From an uncultured Dialister sp. (GTDB taxonomy: Bacteria > Bacillota > Negativicutes > Veillonellales > Dialisteraceae), in NCBI RefSeq assembly GCF_900538805.1, contig NZ_UPZP01000001.1:1-64000 (forward strand): a stretch of DNA of 64,000 nt, written 5' to 3'. The notes below the pieces were generated by a model. That model did not search any database. It was not told where the DNA came from and saw only the letters and a list, made by a program, of their open reading frames with translations. This document shows positions 50,558-60,941 of the stretch, piece after piece. Made by a program: the position numbers and the translations under genes. Every line of letters starts with the position of its first letter. The first letter of the stretch is position 1.

Positions 50558-52087
50558 TTATTTCTCTTCCCCGTTCCAGTAGGCCGTCTTGATGCCAAGC
50601 ACCTTTTCCGAATCGAAGGAGGCTTTGCTGTCTTTGGAGTAATGACGGGCAGCGCGGATGACATATTTCAGTCCCAGGTAAAGCATGGGCACGTTGCAGT
50701 ACACCATGATGATATTTCCTAAATCGGAGAAGGCCCACAGGTTGGACAGGTCGTAGCCTGCAATGTTGCAGGCTATGCCGAAGGCTGCCACGAAAATGCA
50801 GAGCCCCCGGATGAAGTTGATGAATCCTTTGGAGGAAGAAATACGGTTGGCTGAAATTTCAGAGAAAGAAACGAAGCCGATGACGCAGGTGTAGGCAAAG
50901 AGGCAGAAGCAGACGGAAACCATAATCTGCACCAGTACCTGCAGCATATCCGGTGACAGCCCGTTCACAGAGAGGAGGAACTTGCTGTAAGTGCCGGCTG
51001 CTTTCCATGCCGCCGGATCCAGCGCCCATTCATGGGCCATGACGATGATAAAGCCGGTCATGGTGCAGATAACATGGGTATCCAGGAATACGCCCAGAGC
51101 GGAAATAATGCCCTGTTCGCAGGGATGATGGGCTTCGGCGGATGCAGCGGCCATGGTAATGGTGCCCTGGCCGGCTTCGTTGGACATGAGGCCCCGCTTT
51201 ACCCCCTGCAGAAGGGCGGTGCCCAGGAATCCCCCGAAAATGGCTTCCGGTTTGAAGGCTCCTGCTAACACGGCTTTAAAGAAATAGGGGACACTGTCCA
51301 GATTAAAGAGAATCAGCAGTACCGCGGTAACCACATAAATAACAGCCATCACCGGCACCAGGATATCTGCCCAGTGGGACACTCGGCGGATGCCGCCGAA
51401 GGCCATGAAGGCCACCAGAAGGATGACAAGCACCGAAACCACATAGTAGAAGGTGGACTGCACAGGAATTTGGATATTTTCAATGAGCCCTGCCATGGCG
51501 CCTACGGAAGTGACTACATTAAATCCCTGCGCCGGCAGGCACATGAGGGCATACACGATGTAAACCACAGACAGGATAGTGCCTACCCACACCTTATTCC
51601 CGCAGAGCTTTCTGGCATAGAAAGGAAGTCCGCCTACGAAGGTATTTCCTCTTTTTTCCTTAAAAATCTGGGCCAGGGTGCCTTCGGTAAAGGCGGTGGC
51701 CATACCGAAGAAAGCGGAAACCCACATCCAGAAGAGGGCTCCCGGACCGCCGGCGGCAATGGCGCCGGTGACGCCGATCATATTGCCCGGGCCTACGCGC
51801 ATGGCGGTGCTCAGAAGGAATGCTGCCAGCGGCGATATGCCGGTCTTAATACTTCTTTTTGATGCCAGCGTATGGACGCCGGTGGTAAACAGCCTGACCT
51901 GGATGAAGCCAAGGCGGATGGTGAAATAAATGCCGGACCCCACCAGCACGATGATGGCCAGTGAAAAGGACCCTAATATGGGAATATTCTTCCAGAAGCC
52001 GAACATTTTAGGGAAATCCCAGAAAAAATCGGAAACCGGAGTGACGAAGCTCAATACCGCGTTCAGCGCAGCAAATAAGTTTTCCAT
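50558..52087 (-). CDS. AGCS-family sodium:alanine/glycine symporter
   Basis: A 509-residue transporter with about eleven membrane helices, probably importing alanine or glycine with sodium. Family signatures include RVGPGNMIGVTGAIAAGGPGA, FWMWVSAFFGMATAFTEGTLAQ and SNEAGQGTITMAAASAEAHHP. I start at MENLFAALNAV with GGGAGAGAGG upstream. It faces the DUF4405 gene and follows an aminotransferase gene on the same strand, which could use the imported amino acid. A sodium gradient would be available if the decarboxylase pump is complete. Confidence 0.95.
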   Translation of the reverse strand: MENLFAALNAVLSFVTPVSDFFWDFPKMFGFWKNIPILGSFSLAIIVLVGSGIYFTIRLGFIQVRLFTTGVHTLASKRSIKTGISPLAAFLLSTAMRVGPGNMIGVTGAIAAGGPGALFWMWVSAFFGMATAFTEGTLAQIFKEKRGNTFVGGLPFYARKLCGNKVWVGTILSVVYIVYALMCLPAQGFNVVTSVGAMAGLIENIQIPVQSTFYYVVSVLVILLVAFMAFGGIRRVSHWADILVPVMAVIYVVTAVLLILFNLDSVPYFFKAVLAGAFKPEAIFGGFLGTALLQGVKRGLMSNEAGQGTITMAAASAEAHHPCEQGIISALGVFLDTHVICTMTGFIIVMAHEWALDPAAWKAAGTYSKFLLSVNGLSPDMLQVLVQIMVSVCFCLFAYTCVIGFVSFSEISANRISSSKGFINFIRGLCIFVAAFGIACNIAGYDLSNLWAFSDLGNIIMVYCNVPMLYLGLKYVIRAARHYSKDSKASFDSEKVLGIKTAYWNGEEK

Positions 52088-52110
52088 ATTCCTCTCTCCC
52101 TTCTTATGAA

Positions 52111-52146
52111 ATGGCCGGTCATGATGAATCATTCATGACCGGCCTT
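52111..52146 (-). terminator. Long hairpin after the aminotransferase gene
   Basis: GGCCGGTCATGA and TCATGACCGGCC form a 12-bp stem. The T-run is weak in both directions, so it may be a processing or partial terminator site ahead of the symporter gene. Confidence 0.55.
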
Positions 52147-52220
52147 TGATGGGAAACCGATTCATTAAGTCTGATTTTGCAGAAATGAAACCGGCCCTTC
52201 CCTTTCAACTCAATTTCCTG

Positions 52221-53471
52221 TTACTGCTCTGCCCCTGCCGCTTTGATGGCCAGCGCCAGCTTGTGGGCCAGACCTTCCATCTTGGCCTTGGATACGGAGC
52301 ATACTGCCAGGCGGATGCCCTTCTTCAAAGGTACCAGGAATACATTCTGTTTTTCCAGGTCATCGCACACCGCCTGGGAATGGGTGACGGGAATGGTGAT
52401 GAAGAATCCGGAAATATAAGGAACAAATTTCACGCCCTCTTCCTTTGCTTCCTTCATGAAGATGGCAGCCCTATCCTGGATCAGCTTGAAATAGCGGGCC
52501 CTTTCTTCATCGAGCTGCTTGATTTTCTCCGGATTTTCACAGATATGAATCATGGCATTCTGGGCGGCGCTGTTGCAGTTGGACCAGGTAGCACGGCTGC
52601 TGTACTGGTTGATGTCCACGAATTCCTTAATCACATCTTTGTCGGAGGAAATACCGATCATGGCGCCCATGCGCTGGCCGTACATGGTGAAGCCCTTGGA
52701 CAGGGTGTAGGCGCAGACCACAAGGATATTCTTCGGAAGGCCGCCAAAGACCTTGAAGAACTTCCGGCATTCCTGCTTTTCGCCGCTGTAGTCCAAATAA
52801 GCCACATCGGGAACCAGAATGGCATTTTTCTTTCCATCGGCCACGGCATCCTTCAGTACATCCACCGCTTCCTGCCATTCAGCCACGGACATGCAGTATC
52901 CCGTGGGGTTGTTGGCAATGCCGTTCAAAATGATGACGATGTTGTCCTGCTTCTTCAGGATATCCTTCACTGCTTCCTTAAAGGCGGGACCATTGAAATG
53001 ACCTTCTTCGGTGAGGAAGGAAAAACTCCTCACCCTGCGGTTGTTATCGTCGATGAGACTGTCATAGGCGCCCCAGTGCCAGTCCGTAATGAGCACTTCG
53101 TCCCCCGGTTCCGAATAATTGTGAACCACATGGTGGAGCACGCCGGTGCCGCCGGGTGTGGAACAGGCATCCACATAGCCTTCAGGACGGGACTCGCCGA
53201 AACACTGGTCAATGCAGTCATCCAGGAACTTCCGATACCCCTGGATAGGCGCATAGGCACAGATTTCCTTCGGAGAAAGCTCCTTCAGCGCTTCCTTCAC
53301 CACATCCAGCACCACCAGATTTCCATCTTCATCCAGAATGGAACCGACCGTACCGTTGACCACCTTATCATTGCCGATTTTCTCAGCCAGGGCAATGGCC
53401 CTGTTGTTGGCCGCAAAAATATTGTCTTCCGCACTTTTACCCTTGGCATGGGGTGCTGCTAAACTGAACAT
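52221..53471 (-). CDS. Class I aminotransferase (aspartate/aromatic type)
   Basis: A 416-residue PLP enzyme. The PLP lysine is in YTLSKGFTMYGQRMGAM, with NGIANNPTGY and DVAYLDYSG upstream and IRLAVCSVSK near the end, closest in style to aspartate/tyrosine aminotransferases of subgroup I-alpha. It likely transfers amino groups between an amino acid and 2-oxoglutarate. AAGGAGG precedes the ATG at 53471; 28 upstream codons are not used. It lies upstream of an alanine/glycine-type symporter on the same strand. Confidence 0.9.
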   Translation of the reverse strand: MFSLAAPHAKGKSAEDNIFAANNRAIALAEKIGNDKVVNGTVGSILDEDGNLVVLDVVKEALKELSPKEICAYAPIQGYRKFLDDCIDQCFGESRPEGYVDACSTPGGTGVLHHVVHNYSEPGDEVLITDWHWGAYDSLIDDNNRRVRSFSFLTEEGHFNGPAFKEAVKDILKKQDNIVIILNGIANNPTGYCMSVAEWQEAVDVLKDAVADGKKNAILVPDVAYLDYSGEKQECRKFFKVFGGLPKNILVVCAYTLSKGFTMYGQRMGAMIGISSDKDVIKEFVDINQYSSRATWSNCNSAAQNAMIHICENPEKIKQLDEERARYFKLIQDRAAIFMKEAKEEGVKFVPYISGFFITIPVTHSQAVCDDLEKQNVFLVPLKKGIRLAVCSVSKAKMEGLAHKLALAIKAAGAEQ

Positions 53472-53609
53472 AAAAAGCCTCCTTGAAACCGGAAAAATAA
53501 AGCAATTCAGCCAAAAAGCCCGCAGCAAAACAACGCCGCAGGCTTCGTTGCCCATTTTCCTGTGAAATTGACGACTTTATTATAATGCATGGGTGATGAA
53601 AAAGAAAGG

Positions 53610-53870
53610 GGAGAATGGCCCGCCTGCGGCGGGCCGGGTTTAGAGGGGAAGGTTCTTAAGATTGACCGGCCCCTTGGGCCGGAGGGTTCTTAGGATTGAC
53701 GGCCCATGGGACCGAGGGTTGTGGTATCGCCGCCTTTGGCGGCGATGAGTTTTATAGTCAGCGTTACGGGTCTGCCTTCCCGCCGAGCAAGTCATTCTGA
53801 ACGAAGCGAAGAATCTTGGTGAACGCCGCCAGTGATTCATCTGTCGATAAATATCAATCGGCGGGAAAGA
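53610..53870. repeat. Composite modular repeat, copy 8
   Basis: CGCCTGCGGCGGGC, GGTTCTTAAGATTGACCGGCC paired with GGCCGG, GGTTCTTAGGATTGACGGCC, GTGGTATCGCCGCC paired with GGCGGCGATGA, AGCGTTACGGG, the CATTCTGA...GAAGAATCTTGGT core and CAATCGGCGGGAAAG follow in order. Octamers lie at 53985-54010. Confidence 0.8.
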
Positions 53871-54015
53871 GGCGTCTGATAGTCTGATGTCTGCCATCTC
53901 TCTTGCTTTCGGGAATACAGCCAAAAGTCGGCGGATAGCGGCAAGCGGTAAGCGGACAGCGGATAGCGGATAGCTGTATCACCCCAGCTCACTAGTCCAC
54001 CAGCCCACTTTCCGT

Positions 54016-54021
54016 TATAAT
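54016..54021 (+). promoter_or_regulatory. -10 element of the permease gene
   Basis: TATAAT lies 34 bases before the start. The place of the -35 is taken by CACTAG/CACCAG octamers. Confidence 0.5.
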
Positions 54022-54054
54022 AACAGAGACATCCTATTGCATTGGAGGTTTTTC

Positions 54055-55146
54055 ATGATAACCAAATATGCGGACCTGCTGCTGGCCGCCCTTTTTGCCC
54101 TGCTTACAGGCTTCTTCGTTCCCTTTTCCCCTTCCCGCCTTCTGGAAAGCATCAACTGGAACCTTCTGGGCATCCTTTTCTGCCTCATGACTATTACCGC
54201 AGAAATCGGGAAATGGGGCATCCCCCGGGCTCTCTGCCTTGATTTCTTTGCAGGGAAAACGACGGTGCGTAAAATGGCCCGCTTTTTCATATTCGCCTGT
54301 TTTTTCTCTTCCATGGTCATAACCAATGACATATCCCTCATCATTTTCGTTCCCTTTTCCATTTCCATCTTCATCGAAATCCGGCAGAGGATGCTCCTGA
54401 TTCCTTTGATCACCCTGGAAACCATAGCCGCCAATATGGGCAGCGCCCTTACGCCCATAGGAAATCCGCAGAATCTATTCATTTACGATTTCTACCACCT
54501 GTCCCTTCCTGCCTTTCTTTCCATTACGGCGCCGGTGGTCCTTATCAGCGGCGTCCTCATCTACCTGGCAGGATGCCTTTTTCCAAAGGACAGGGCTCCC
54601 GCCCTGCCTCCCATGGAAATGGTGGTGCCAAAGAAGAAATCGCTGCTCCTTCTTTTCCTTCTTCTCCTGTGCATTCTTCACGTTCTCCGTCTCATCCCGC
54701 TGCCCCTGGTGATGGCGGCGGTGGTGCCGGCCATGATCCTTCTGGACCGGGGCGTCTTCTTCCATGTGGATTATAAGCTGCTCCTCCTCTTCGCCCTTCT
54801 TTTTATGGCCGTAAGAAATCTGGGGCGCATGGACGTCATCAGCACCGTGGCCCGGGAAGTTCTCACGGGCCATGAATTCTGGGTATCCCTTCTCCTTTCC
54901 CAGTTCATCAGCAACGTACCGGCCACAGTCATGCTTTCTTCCTATACAGACAATGCAGCGCCCCTCCTCCTTGGCGTGGACATCGGCGGCCTGGGCACCC
55001 TCATCGCCTCCATGGCCAGCCTCATTTCCTTCAAGGCCTACGCCAATATCCCCTCCGCCGGAAAGAAGGAGTACCTGACCCTCTTTTCCCTGTACAACCT
55101 GGTGCTCCTTGCTGTGCTTATACTTTGGTACCTGGCGGTGTACTAG
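54055..55146 (+). CDS. ArsB/SLC13-like anion permease
   Basis: A 363-residue membrane protein of the ion-transporter superfamily (ArsB/NhaD/CitM/DASS). About ten helices are seen, with paired motifs typical of the fold: SSMVITNDISLIIFVPFS and ANMGSALTPIGNPQN in the first half, and SQFISNVPATVMLSSYTDNAAPLLLGVD-type in the second. The substrate cannot be told; arsenite, sodium or a dicarboxylate are candidates. No arsenic genes are near. TTGGAGG precedes the ATG. It is monocistronic and ends at a strong terminator. Confidence 0.85.
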   Translation: MITKYADLLLAALFALLTGFFVPFSPSRLLESINWNLLGILFCLMTITAEIGKWGIPRALCLDFFAGKTTVRKMARFFIFACFFSSMVITNDISLIIFVPFSISIFIEIRQRMLLIPLITLETIAANMGSALTPIGNPQNLFIYDFYHLSLPAFLSITAPVVLISGVLIYLAGCLFPKDRAPALPPMEMVVPKKKSLLLLFLLLLCILHVLRLIPLPLVMAAVVPAMILLDRGVFFHVDYKLLLLFALLFMAVRNLGRMDVISTVAREVLTGHEFWVSLLLSQFISNVPATVMLSSYTDNAAPLLLGVDIGGLGTLIASMASLISFKAYANIPSAGKKEYLTLFSLYNLVLLAVLILWYLAVY

Positions 55147-55149
55147 GGA

Positions 55150-55198
55150 AGCATAAAAAAACGGGATACCATGGATTTCCAGGGTATCCCGTTTTTTC
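55150..55198. terminator. Bidirectional terminator
   Basis: AAAACGGGATACC pairs with GGTATCCCGTTTT, with flanking A and T runs, between convergent genes. It ends two bases past the SLH gene stop on the minus strand. Confidence 0.92.
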
Positions 55199-55685
55199 AG
55201 TCTACATTCTTCGTTCCTCCGGCATTGACGGTGGTGTCATCGCCGATGTGCCAGACAGTGTTGACACGGACTCTTCCGTCGGCATCGCCGTCACTGTTAT
55301 AGCGGATTCTTCCATCGCCGCCCATTTCCAGCATCGGTCTGCCTTCGGGGATTTTCTTTTCTTCCTTGTACCCCAGGGCTTCCAGTTCCCTGGCGTATTC
55401 CTTCTTGAGCTTCATGAGGCTTTCATGGTCTTTGTCCTTTACATCATGGTGTTCCAGCATATCCTTGATGACGCTGGCCAGCTCATAGCGGGTGATACTG
55501 CCACGGCTAAAGAAATCGGAGGTATAGGAAGGGGCTTTTCCTTCCCGGCAGAGGGTTTCCACGGTCCGGTAATCCCAGGATTTGGGACTCACCGGGTCGA
55601 AGGAGTTCGGCGCGTACAGGTTGTAGGCAAAGCCGGTGATGGACGCAGCCGCCAGAAGGGCGGTGAGGAAAAGTGTCTTTTTCAT
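55197..55685 (-). CDS. Short SLH-domain periplasmic protein (OmpM-like N-terminus)
   Basis: A 162-residue secreted protein with signal peptide MKKTLFLTALLAAASITGFA and one SLH domain (SWDYRTVETLCREGK...SRGSITRYELASVIKDML). A short helical linker and GGDGRIRYNSDGDADGRVRV follow. In Negativicutes, SLH domains at the N-terminus of OmpM porins bind cadaverine-bearing peptidoglycan and tether the outer membrane. Here the porin barrel is missing after its first strand-like segment. It starts 1 base after the ysxC stop with no strong ribosome site, implying coupled translation. It could be a truncated porin or a short tether. Confidence 0.85.
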   Translation of the reverse strand: MKKTLFLTALLAAASITGFAYNLYAPNSFDPVSPKSWDYRTVETLCREGKAPSYTSDFFSRGSITRYELASVIKDMLEHHDVKDKDHESLMKLKKEYARELEALGYKEEKKIPEGRPMLEMGGDGRIRYNSDGDADGRVRVNTVWHIGDDTTVNAGGTKNVD

Positions 55686-55686
55686 G

Positions 55687-56328
55687 CTAGTCACATATCT
55701 TTCCTTCAATGACTTTCAGGAGGTCATCCCTGCCTTCGCCGGTTAAGGCGGAGTAGGCAATGGGCGGATAATCTCCGGGAAAATATTTTTCCAGAAGCTT
55801 TTTATTCTTCACCAGTTCATTCCGTTTCAGCTTATCCCCTTTGGTGCCGATAATCTGGAGGGAAGGGGCAATGGAGCGGAGCCATTCGTAGGCTTTCATG
55901 TCGATGGGAAGGCCGGGATGGCGGAGGTCAATCAAAAGACCAATCATCTGAAGGGTGGGAGAATGTTCCAGGTAGTCTGCAATGAAGGCGGACCAGCTGT
56001 CCTTGTTCTGCTGGCTTGTCTTGGCAAATCCATACCCCGGCAGGTCCACCAGGTACCAGTCCTGCCTCACTTCTTCTTCCTCTTCCATCCTTCTGGACTG
56101 GATGGCGTAGTAGTTGATGGTTCTGGTCTTTCCTGGCTCCCTGCTCACAAAGGCCAGTTTCTTCCTGCCGCAGAGGGAGTTGATGAGGGATGATTTTCCC
56201 ACATTGGACCGTCCGATGAAGGCGATTTCTTTCCTGCCGTCATTCACATACTGGCTGCGATTCACTGCAGCACGGACGTAGGCGGAAGAAAATATATGAA
56301 ATTCATCCATTTTTTTGATTTCTGACAA
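55687..56328 (-). CDS. ysxC: Ribosome biogenesis GTPase YsxC/EngB
   Basis: EngB-family GTPases assist 50S assembly and are essential in many Firmicutes. The 213-residue protein has G1 GRSNVGKSS (39-47), the switch motif PGKTRTINYY, G3 DLPGYGFA and GTKGDKLKR. It follows lon, as in Bacillus, across a short hairpin. The SLH gene is coupled to its end. Confidence 0.95.
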   Translation of the reverse strand: MSEIKKMDEFHIFSSAYVRAAVNRSQYVNDGRKEIAFIGRSNVGKSSLINSLCGRKKLAFVSREPGKTRTINYYAIQSRRMEEEEEVRQDWYLVDLPGYGFAKTSQQNKDSWSAFIADYLEHSPTLQMIGLLIDLRHPGLPIDMKAYEWLRSIAPSLQIIGTKGDKLKRNELVKNKKLLEKYFPGDYPPIAYSALTGEGRDDLLKVIEGKICD

Positions 56329-56373
56329 GGGCTTGCCTCCTTACTGCCGGGGTATCCGGATCTTATGTGTCCT

Positions 56374-56400
56374 GGAAGCACCGATTCAATCAGCGCTTCC
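56374..56400. terminator. Hairpin between lon and ysxC
   Basis: GGAAGCACCGATT and AATCAGCGCTTCC pair imperfectly around a tiny loop, directly past the lon stop. There is no T-run on the minus strand, so read-through into ysxC is likely. It belongs to the recurring GGAAGC-type hairpins. Confidence 0.45.
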
Positions 56401-58725
56401 TTATTTCACCAGGGCGTGGCTGAGTACGTCATCCACATTCTTCACATATACGAAATGGAGCTTTTCCCGCACCGAAGCCGGCAGTTCTTCCAAATCCCGC
56501 TTATTCTTTTCAGGAAGGAGAATCTGTTTGATGCCAAACTGGTTGGCTGCCAGTACCTTTTCCTTCACGCCGCCGATAGGAAGAACTTCGCCGGTTAAGG
56601 TGATTTCCCCGGTCATGGCGGTGTCGCCTCTCACCTTTCTTCCGGTATAGGCGGAGGCCATGGCGGTGGCCATGGTGACGCCGGCGGAGGGACCGTCCTT
56701 GGGCACTGCCCCTTCCGGCAGGTGGATATGGGTATCCAGGGTTTCATAGAAATCGTCCTTAAGGCCCAGCTCCTTGGCACGGCTGCGGATGTAGGTATAA
56801 GCCGTTTCTGCCGATTCCTTCATCACATCTCCCAGCTGTCCCGTGAGGATGAGGTTTCCCTTACCCTTGATGGTGACTGCTTCCGTATCCAATACTTCGC
56901 CGCCTGCCATGGTCCAGGCCAGGCCGTTCACCCTGCCTACGGCATCGGGATGTTCTTCCGCCATGGGCATGAATTTCACAGGGCCCAGGTATTTTTCCAG
57001 TGTTTTGGAATTCAGGGCAGGAAGGCTGTCATCTTCAAGCACGATTTTCTTCCCCACCTTGCGGCAGAGGGAGCCGATGGTCCTTTCCAGTTCCCGGACT
57101 CCCGCTTCCCTGGTGTAGCCTTCGATGACACGGCGGATGAGAAGGTCCGTGAAACGGATGTCCTTTGCCTTGAGGCCGTTTCTCTTCATCTGCCGGGGAA
57201 TAAGGTACTGTTTGGCAATCTTCACCTTTTCCTCTTCCGTGTAGCCGGTGAGCTCGATGAGTTCCATACGGTCAAGAAGGGCCGGCGGAATAGTGGACAC
57301 CGTGTTGGCGGTGGCCAGGAAGAACACTTTGGATAAATCGAAGGGAATGTCGATGTAATTATCATGGAAAGCCCTGTTCTGCTCCGGATCCAGCGCTTCC
57401 AGCAGGGCCGATGCGGGGTCGCCCCGGAAGTCTGCACCTACCTTGTCGATTTCATCCAGCAGAATAAGGGGATTCTTTGTCTTTGCCTGTCCGATGGCTT
57501 CGATGAACCGGCCCGGCATGGCGCCGATGTAGGTGCGGCGGTGACCGCGGATTTCCGCTTCATCATGAATGCCGCCCAGGGAAATGCGGGCAAATTTCCG
57601 CCCCATGGCGTTGGCAATGGACTGGGCCAGGGAGGTCTTGCCTACGCCTGGCGGTCCGACGAAGCAGATAATGGGAGCCTTTGCATCCGGTGCCAGCACG
57701 CGGACTGCCAGGTATTCCAGGATTCTTTCCTTGATTTTGGAAAGGCCGTAATGGTCCTGATCCAGTACCTTCTTCGCTTCCTTCAGGTCCAGCTTGTCCT
57801 GGCTTTCCGTATCCCAGGGAAGGCTGAAAATCCAGTCCAGATAGTTTCTGGCCACCGCAGTTTCCGCCATCATCGGCGGCATGGCAGCCAAGTGGTCGAT
57901 TTCCTTCCCGATTTTTGCCTTGAATTCTTCAGGAATGCCGGAGTCCTTCAGTTTCTTCCTGTAATCGTCCGCTTCCTTTTCCTGGCTCACCGTATCGCCC
58001 AGGCGGTCATGGATGGACTTGATTTTCTGGCGCAGGTAGTAGTCCTGCTGCTCTTTGTCCATTTTAGCGCGGACGTCGCCATTGATTTCCGCTTCCAGCC
58101 GTCCGATCTGGATTTCCTGGTCCAGCAGGCGGTGAACCAGACGGAGCCTTTCCATGACGTTGATTTCCTCCAGCACGTCCTGGCGCTGCCTTGGAGAAAG
58201 GATAAGCTGGGCGGAAAGGAAATCCGCCGTTTCGCCGGGGTCCGTAATCTGCTTGAGCTGGTCCATCTGTTCGTCGGGAAGGCCCTGCTTGGTGCTGCGG
58301 AGCCATTCGAAGAAGGCCTTCAGAATGGTCCTTCTGTAGGCTTCCGCCTTCAGTTCGTCGTCCGGCATAATGTCTTCCAGGTCATCCACCTCTGCCATGA
58401 GGCAGCGGCTGTCCCTTTCGTAAGAAAGGATTTTCACCCGGGAAACCCCTTCTGCCAGCACCCGCACCAGTCCGCCGGGGAGCTGGATCATCTGGCTGAT
58501 TTTCACCACCGTACCGGTCAGGTACACATCATCCGGCGAGTCAGCGCCCTGTCTTTCCAGGGCTGTCACGATGTAGCGGTCGCCCCTGCTGGCCAGGCGC
58601 ACGGCATCGGCCGAATCTTTCCTGCCTATATCAAGGTTTACCGTCATTTTCGGGTAAACCACAATGTCCCTCAACGGTACCAGCGGCAGGGTGAGTCCAT
58701 TGTTTTCTTTTGTGTTTTCACTCAT
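56401..58725 (-). CDS. lon: ATP-dependent protease Lon
   Basis: Lon degrades misfolded and regulatory proteins. The 774-residue protein has the N-terminal substrate domain, the AAA+ module ([18 protein letters not shown]) and the C-terminal protease domain. The catalytic dyad is Ser680 in [10 protein letters not shown] and Lys721 in GGVKEK. Length and order match LonA. I start at [10 protein letters not shown] with GGAGG upstream. It lies between clpX and ysxC, the usual Firmicute order. Confidence 0.97.
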   Translation of the reverse strand: MSENTKENNGLTLPLVPLRDIVVYPKMTVNLDIGRKDSADAVRLASRGDRYIVTALERQGADSPDDVYLTGTVVKISQMIQLPGGLVRVLAEGVSRVKILSYERDSRCLMAEVDDLEDIMPDDELKAEAYRRTILKAFFEWLRSTKQGLPDEQMDQLKQITDPGETADFLSAQLILSPRQRQDVLEEINVMERLRLVHRLLDQEIQIGRLEAEINGDVRAKMDKEQQDYYLRQKIKSIHDRLGDTVSQEKEADDYRKKLKDSGIPEEFKAKIGKEIDHLAAMPPMMAETAVARNYLDWIFSLPWDTESQDKLDLKEAKKVLDQDHYGLSKIKERILEYLAVRVLAPDAKAPIICFVGPPGVGKTSLAQSIANAMGRKFARISLGGIHDEAEIRGHRRTYIGAMPGRFIEAIGQAKTKNPLILLDEIDKVGADFRGDPASALLEALDPEQNRAFHDNYIDIPFDLSKVFFLATANTVSTIPPALLDRMELIELTGYTEEEKVKIAKQYLIPRQMKRNGLKAKDIRFTDLLIRRVIEGYTREAGVRELERTIGSLCRKVGKKIVLEDDSLPALNSKTLEKYLGPVKFMPMAEEHPDAVGRVNGLAWTMAGGEVLDTEAVTIKGKGNLILTGQLGDVMKESAETAYTYIRSRAKELGLKDDFYETLDTHIHLPEGAVPKDGPSAGVTMATAMASAYTGRKVRGDTAMTGEITLTGEVLPIGGVKEKVLAANQFGIKQILLPEKNKRDLEELPASVREKLHFVYVKNVDDVLSHALVK

Positions 58726-58858
58726 ATATGATTCCTCCATACCGGGAAAGTTCTGCTGTCGCACAGCTTCCCCAGTTTATTGTAACACATGGAAGAGTAT
58801 GAATTCCTTATTTTATTAAAATCCTTAATCTCTTTTATGTAACCCCCTCACAGAGGTC

Positions 58859-58889
58859 ACAAAAGCCGGAGCTATGGGCTCCGGCTTTC
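58859..58889 (-). terminator. Terminator after clpX
   Basis: AAAGCCGGAGC and GCTCCGGCTTT form a stem around CATA, followed on the minus strand by TTGTGACC. It lies 39 bases past the clpX stop, so lon may have its own promoter. Confidence 0.75.
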
Positions 58890-58927
58890 CGGAAGTGCAG
58901 GGCGCTTCCATATTCTGCAGAATCAAA

Positions 58928-60163
58928 TCAGCTGTCCTTCCTCGTGAGGATGGGTTCGGAGTGGTTCTTCACCACTTCTTCCGTCACCGTGCACTTCACC
59001 ACGTCCTTCATGCTGGGGATTTCATACATGACGTGCTGCATGATTTTTTCAATGATGGCACGAAGTCCCCGGGCCCCCGTATTTCTTTCGATGGCCTGGC
59101 GGGCAATGGCGTGGATGGCGCCGTCGTCAAATTCCAGTTCCACATGGTCCATGGCCAGAAGTTTCTGGTACTGACGGACAAGGGCGTTCTTCGGTTCCGT
59201 GAGAATCTTCACAAGGGCCTCTTCATTCAAAGGATGGAGAGGAACAATCACAGGGAGACGGCCGATAAATTCGGGAATGAGACCGAATTTCAGGAGATCC
59301 TCCGGCTGCACCTGCTGCAGGAGCTCTGCCATGTCCTTTTCATCCTTCTTCTCGATATCCGCACCGAATCCCATGACGCTCTTGGTGAGACGGCGGTCAA
59401 TGACCTTGTCGATGCCTGCAAAGGCGCCGCCGCAGATGAAGAGGATATTGGTGGTGTCGATCTGGATCATTTCCTGGTTCGGATGCTTCCTGCCGCCCTG
59501 GGGCGGTACGCTGGCCACGGTGCCTTCCAGAATCTTCAGCAGGGCCTGCTGCACCCCTTCGCCGGATACGTCCCTGGTGATGGAGGGGTTTTCCGATTTC
59601 CTTGCGATTTTATCGATTTCATCGATATAGACAATGCCCCGTTCCGCCTTGTCGATATCGTAGTCCGCCGCCTGGATGAGGCGGAGGAGAATGTTTTCCA
59701 CGTCTTCCCCTACATAGCCGGCTTCCGTAAGGGTGGTGGCGTCGGAGATGGCAAAGGGTACATCCAGGAAACGGGCCAGGGTCTGGGCAAGGAGTGTCTT
59801 GCCGCTGCCGGTGGGCCCCAGCATGATGATGTTGGACTTCTGCAGCTCCACATCATCGTCTTCCCCTTCGTGTTCAATGCGCTTGTAGTGGTTGTACACA
59901 GCCACGGCCAGTGCCATTTTCGCATCGTCCTGTTCGATGACATACTGGTCCATGTATTTCTTGATTTCTTCCGGCGTAGGCAGCTTGAAATGGGGCGCTG
60001 CCTTTTTCTTGTCTGCCTTCAGCTCTTCCCGGAGGATATTGGAGCACACTTCGATGCATTCGTTGCAGATATAGACGCCGGGGCCGGCAATCAGTTTTTC
60101 CACTTCATCCCCGGAGCGGCCGCAGAAGCTGCAGACCGGAGTTCCTTCATTTTTCCTGTTCAA
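58928..60163 (-). CDS. clpX: ClpXP protease ATPase subunit ClpX
   Basis: ClpX unfolds substrates for ClpP. The 411-residue protein has the N-terminal zinc-binding domain (Cys11, 14, 33 and 36), Walker A GPTGSGKT (116-123), [11 protein letters not shown] and the ClpP-binding loop region IGADIE-type [10 protein letters not shown]. The start is TTG at 60163, supported by AGGAGG six bases upstream and the conserved N-terminus. It follows clpP by 12 bases. Confidence 0.97.
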   Translation of the reverse strand: MNRKNEGTPVCSFCGRSGDEVEKLIAGPGVYICNECIEVCSNILREELKADKKKAAPHFKLPTPEEIKKYMDQYVIEQDDAKMALAVAVYNHYKRIEHEGEDDDVELQKSNIIMLGPTGSGKTLLAQTLARFLDVPFAISDATTLTEAGYVGEDVENILLRLIQAADYDIDKAERGIVYIDEIDKIARKSENPSITRDVSGEGVQQALLKILEGTVASVPPQGGRKHPNQEMIQIDTTNILFICGGAFAGIDKVIDRRLTKSVMGFGADIEKKDEKDMAELLQQVQPEDLLKFGLIPEFIGRLPVIVPLHPLNEEALVKILTEPKNALVRQYQKLLAMDHVELEFDDGAIHAIARQAIERNTGARGLRAIIEKIMQHVMYEIPSMKDVVKCTVTEEVVKNHSEPILTRKDS

Positions 60164-60175
60164 TGGAAACCTCCT

Positions 60176-60781
60176 TTATTTGGCAGTCATTTTCTGCAAA
60201 TCATTGCGGGTCAGAATCTGGTCGATGAGGCCATAGTTCTTTGCCATTTCGGCGGTCATGAAATTGTCCCTTTCCGTGTCCCTGGCAATGGTTTCCAGCG
60301 GCTGTCCGCTGTGTTTGGAAAGAATGCCGTTCAGTTCTTCCCGAAGGCGCAGGATTTCACGGGCATGGATTTCGATTTCCGTAGCCTGTCCCTGTACGCC
60401 GCCCAGGGGCTGGTGAATCATAATGTTGGAATGGGGCAGTGCATAGCGCTTGCCGGCGGCACCGGCGGTCAAAAGCACCGCTGCCATGCTGGCGCAGGAG
60501 CCGATGCAGATGGTAGATACATCGGGGCGGATATACTGCATGGTATCGTAAATGGCCAGCCCTGCGGTTACCACGCCGCCGGGGCTGTTGATGTAAAGAT
60601 GGATATCCTTGGACGGATCTTCTGCTTCCAGGAAGAGGAGCTGGGCAATGATGACATTGGCCATGTGGTCTTCAATCTGGCCGTCCAGGAATATGATGCG
60701 GTCCTTCAGAAGGCGGGAGTAAATGTCATAGGACCTTTCTCCCTGTGCTGTCTGCTCAACTACGATGGGTACATATGCCAT
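60176..60781 (-). CDS. clpP: ClpXP protease proteolytic subunit ClpP
   Basis: ClpP is the serine peptidase of the ClpXP/ClpAP machines. The 201-residue protein has the triad Ser98 (GSCASMAAV), His123 (MIHQPLGG) and Asp172 (TERDNFMTA). I start at [14 protein letters not shown] with AAAGGTG upstream; 14 earlier codons are excluded because this is the family N-terminus. It lies between tig and clpX. Confidence 0.97.
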   Translation of the reverse strand: MAYVPIVVEQTAQGERSYDIYSRLLKDRIIFLDGQIEDHMANVIIAQLLFLEAEDPSKDIHLYINSPGGVVTAGLAIYDTMQYIRPDVSTICIGSCASMAAVLLTAGAAGKRYALPHSNIMIHQPLGGVQGQATEIEIHAREILRLREELNGILSKHSGQPLETIARDTERDNFMTAEMAKNYGLIDQILTRNDLQKMTAK

Positions 60782-60849
60782 AGTGGTCACACCTTTCTTT
60801 CTTGGATACAGGAATTTCTCCATGAAATTCCGTTTTTTCCATATGGTCG

Positions 60850-60883
60850 AAAGAGACGCCGGTTCACCCCGCGTCTCTTTTTA
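60850..60883. terminator. Hairpin between tig and clpP
   Basis: AAAGAGACGC pairs with GCGTCTCTTT around 12 bases. The T-run on the minus strand is only three bases, so it may reduce rather than stop transcription from tig into clpP. Confidence 0.5.
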
Positions 60884-60941
60884 CAAACAATCAGTTTCCT
60901 GATATTCCATTCAGTGCTTCATAAGCAGCCGTGAAGGCAGA

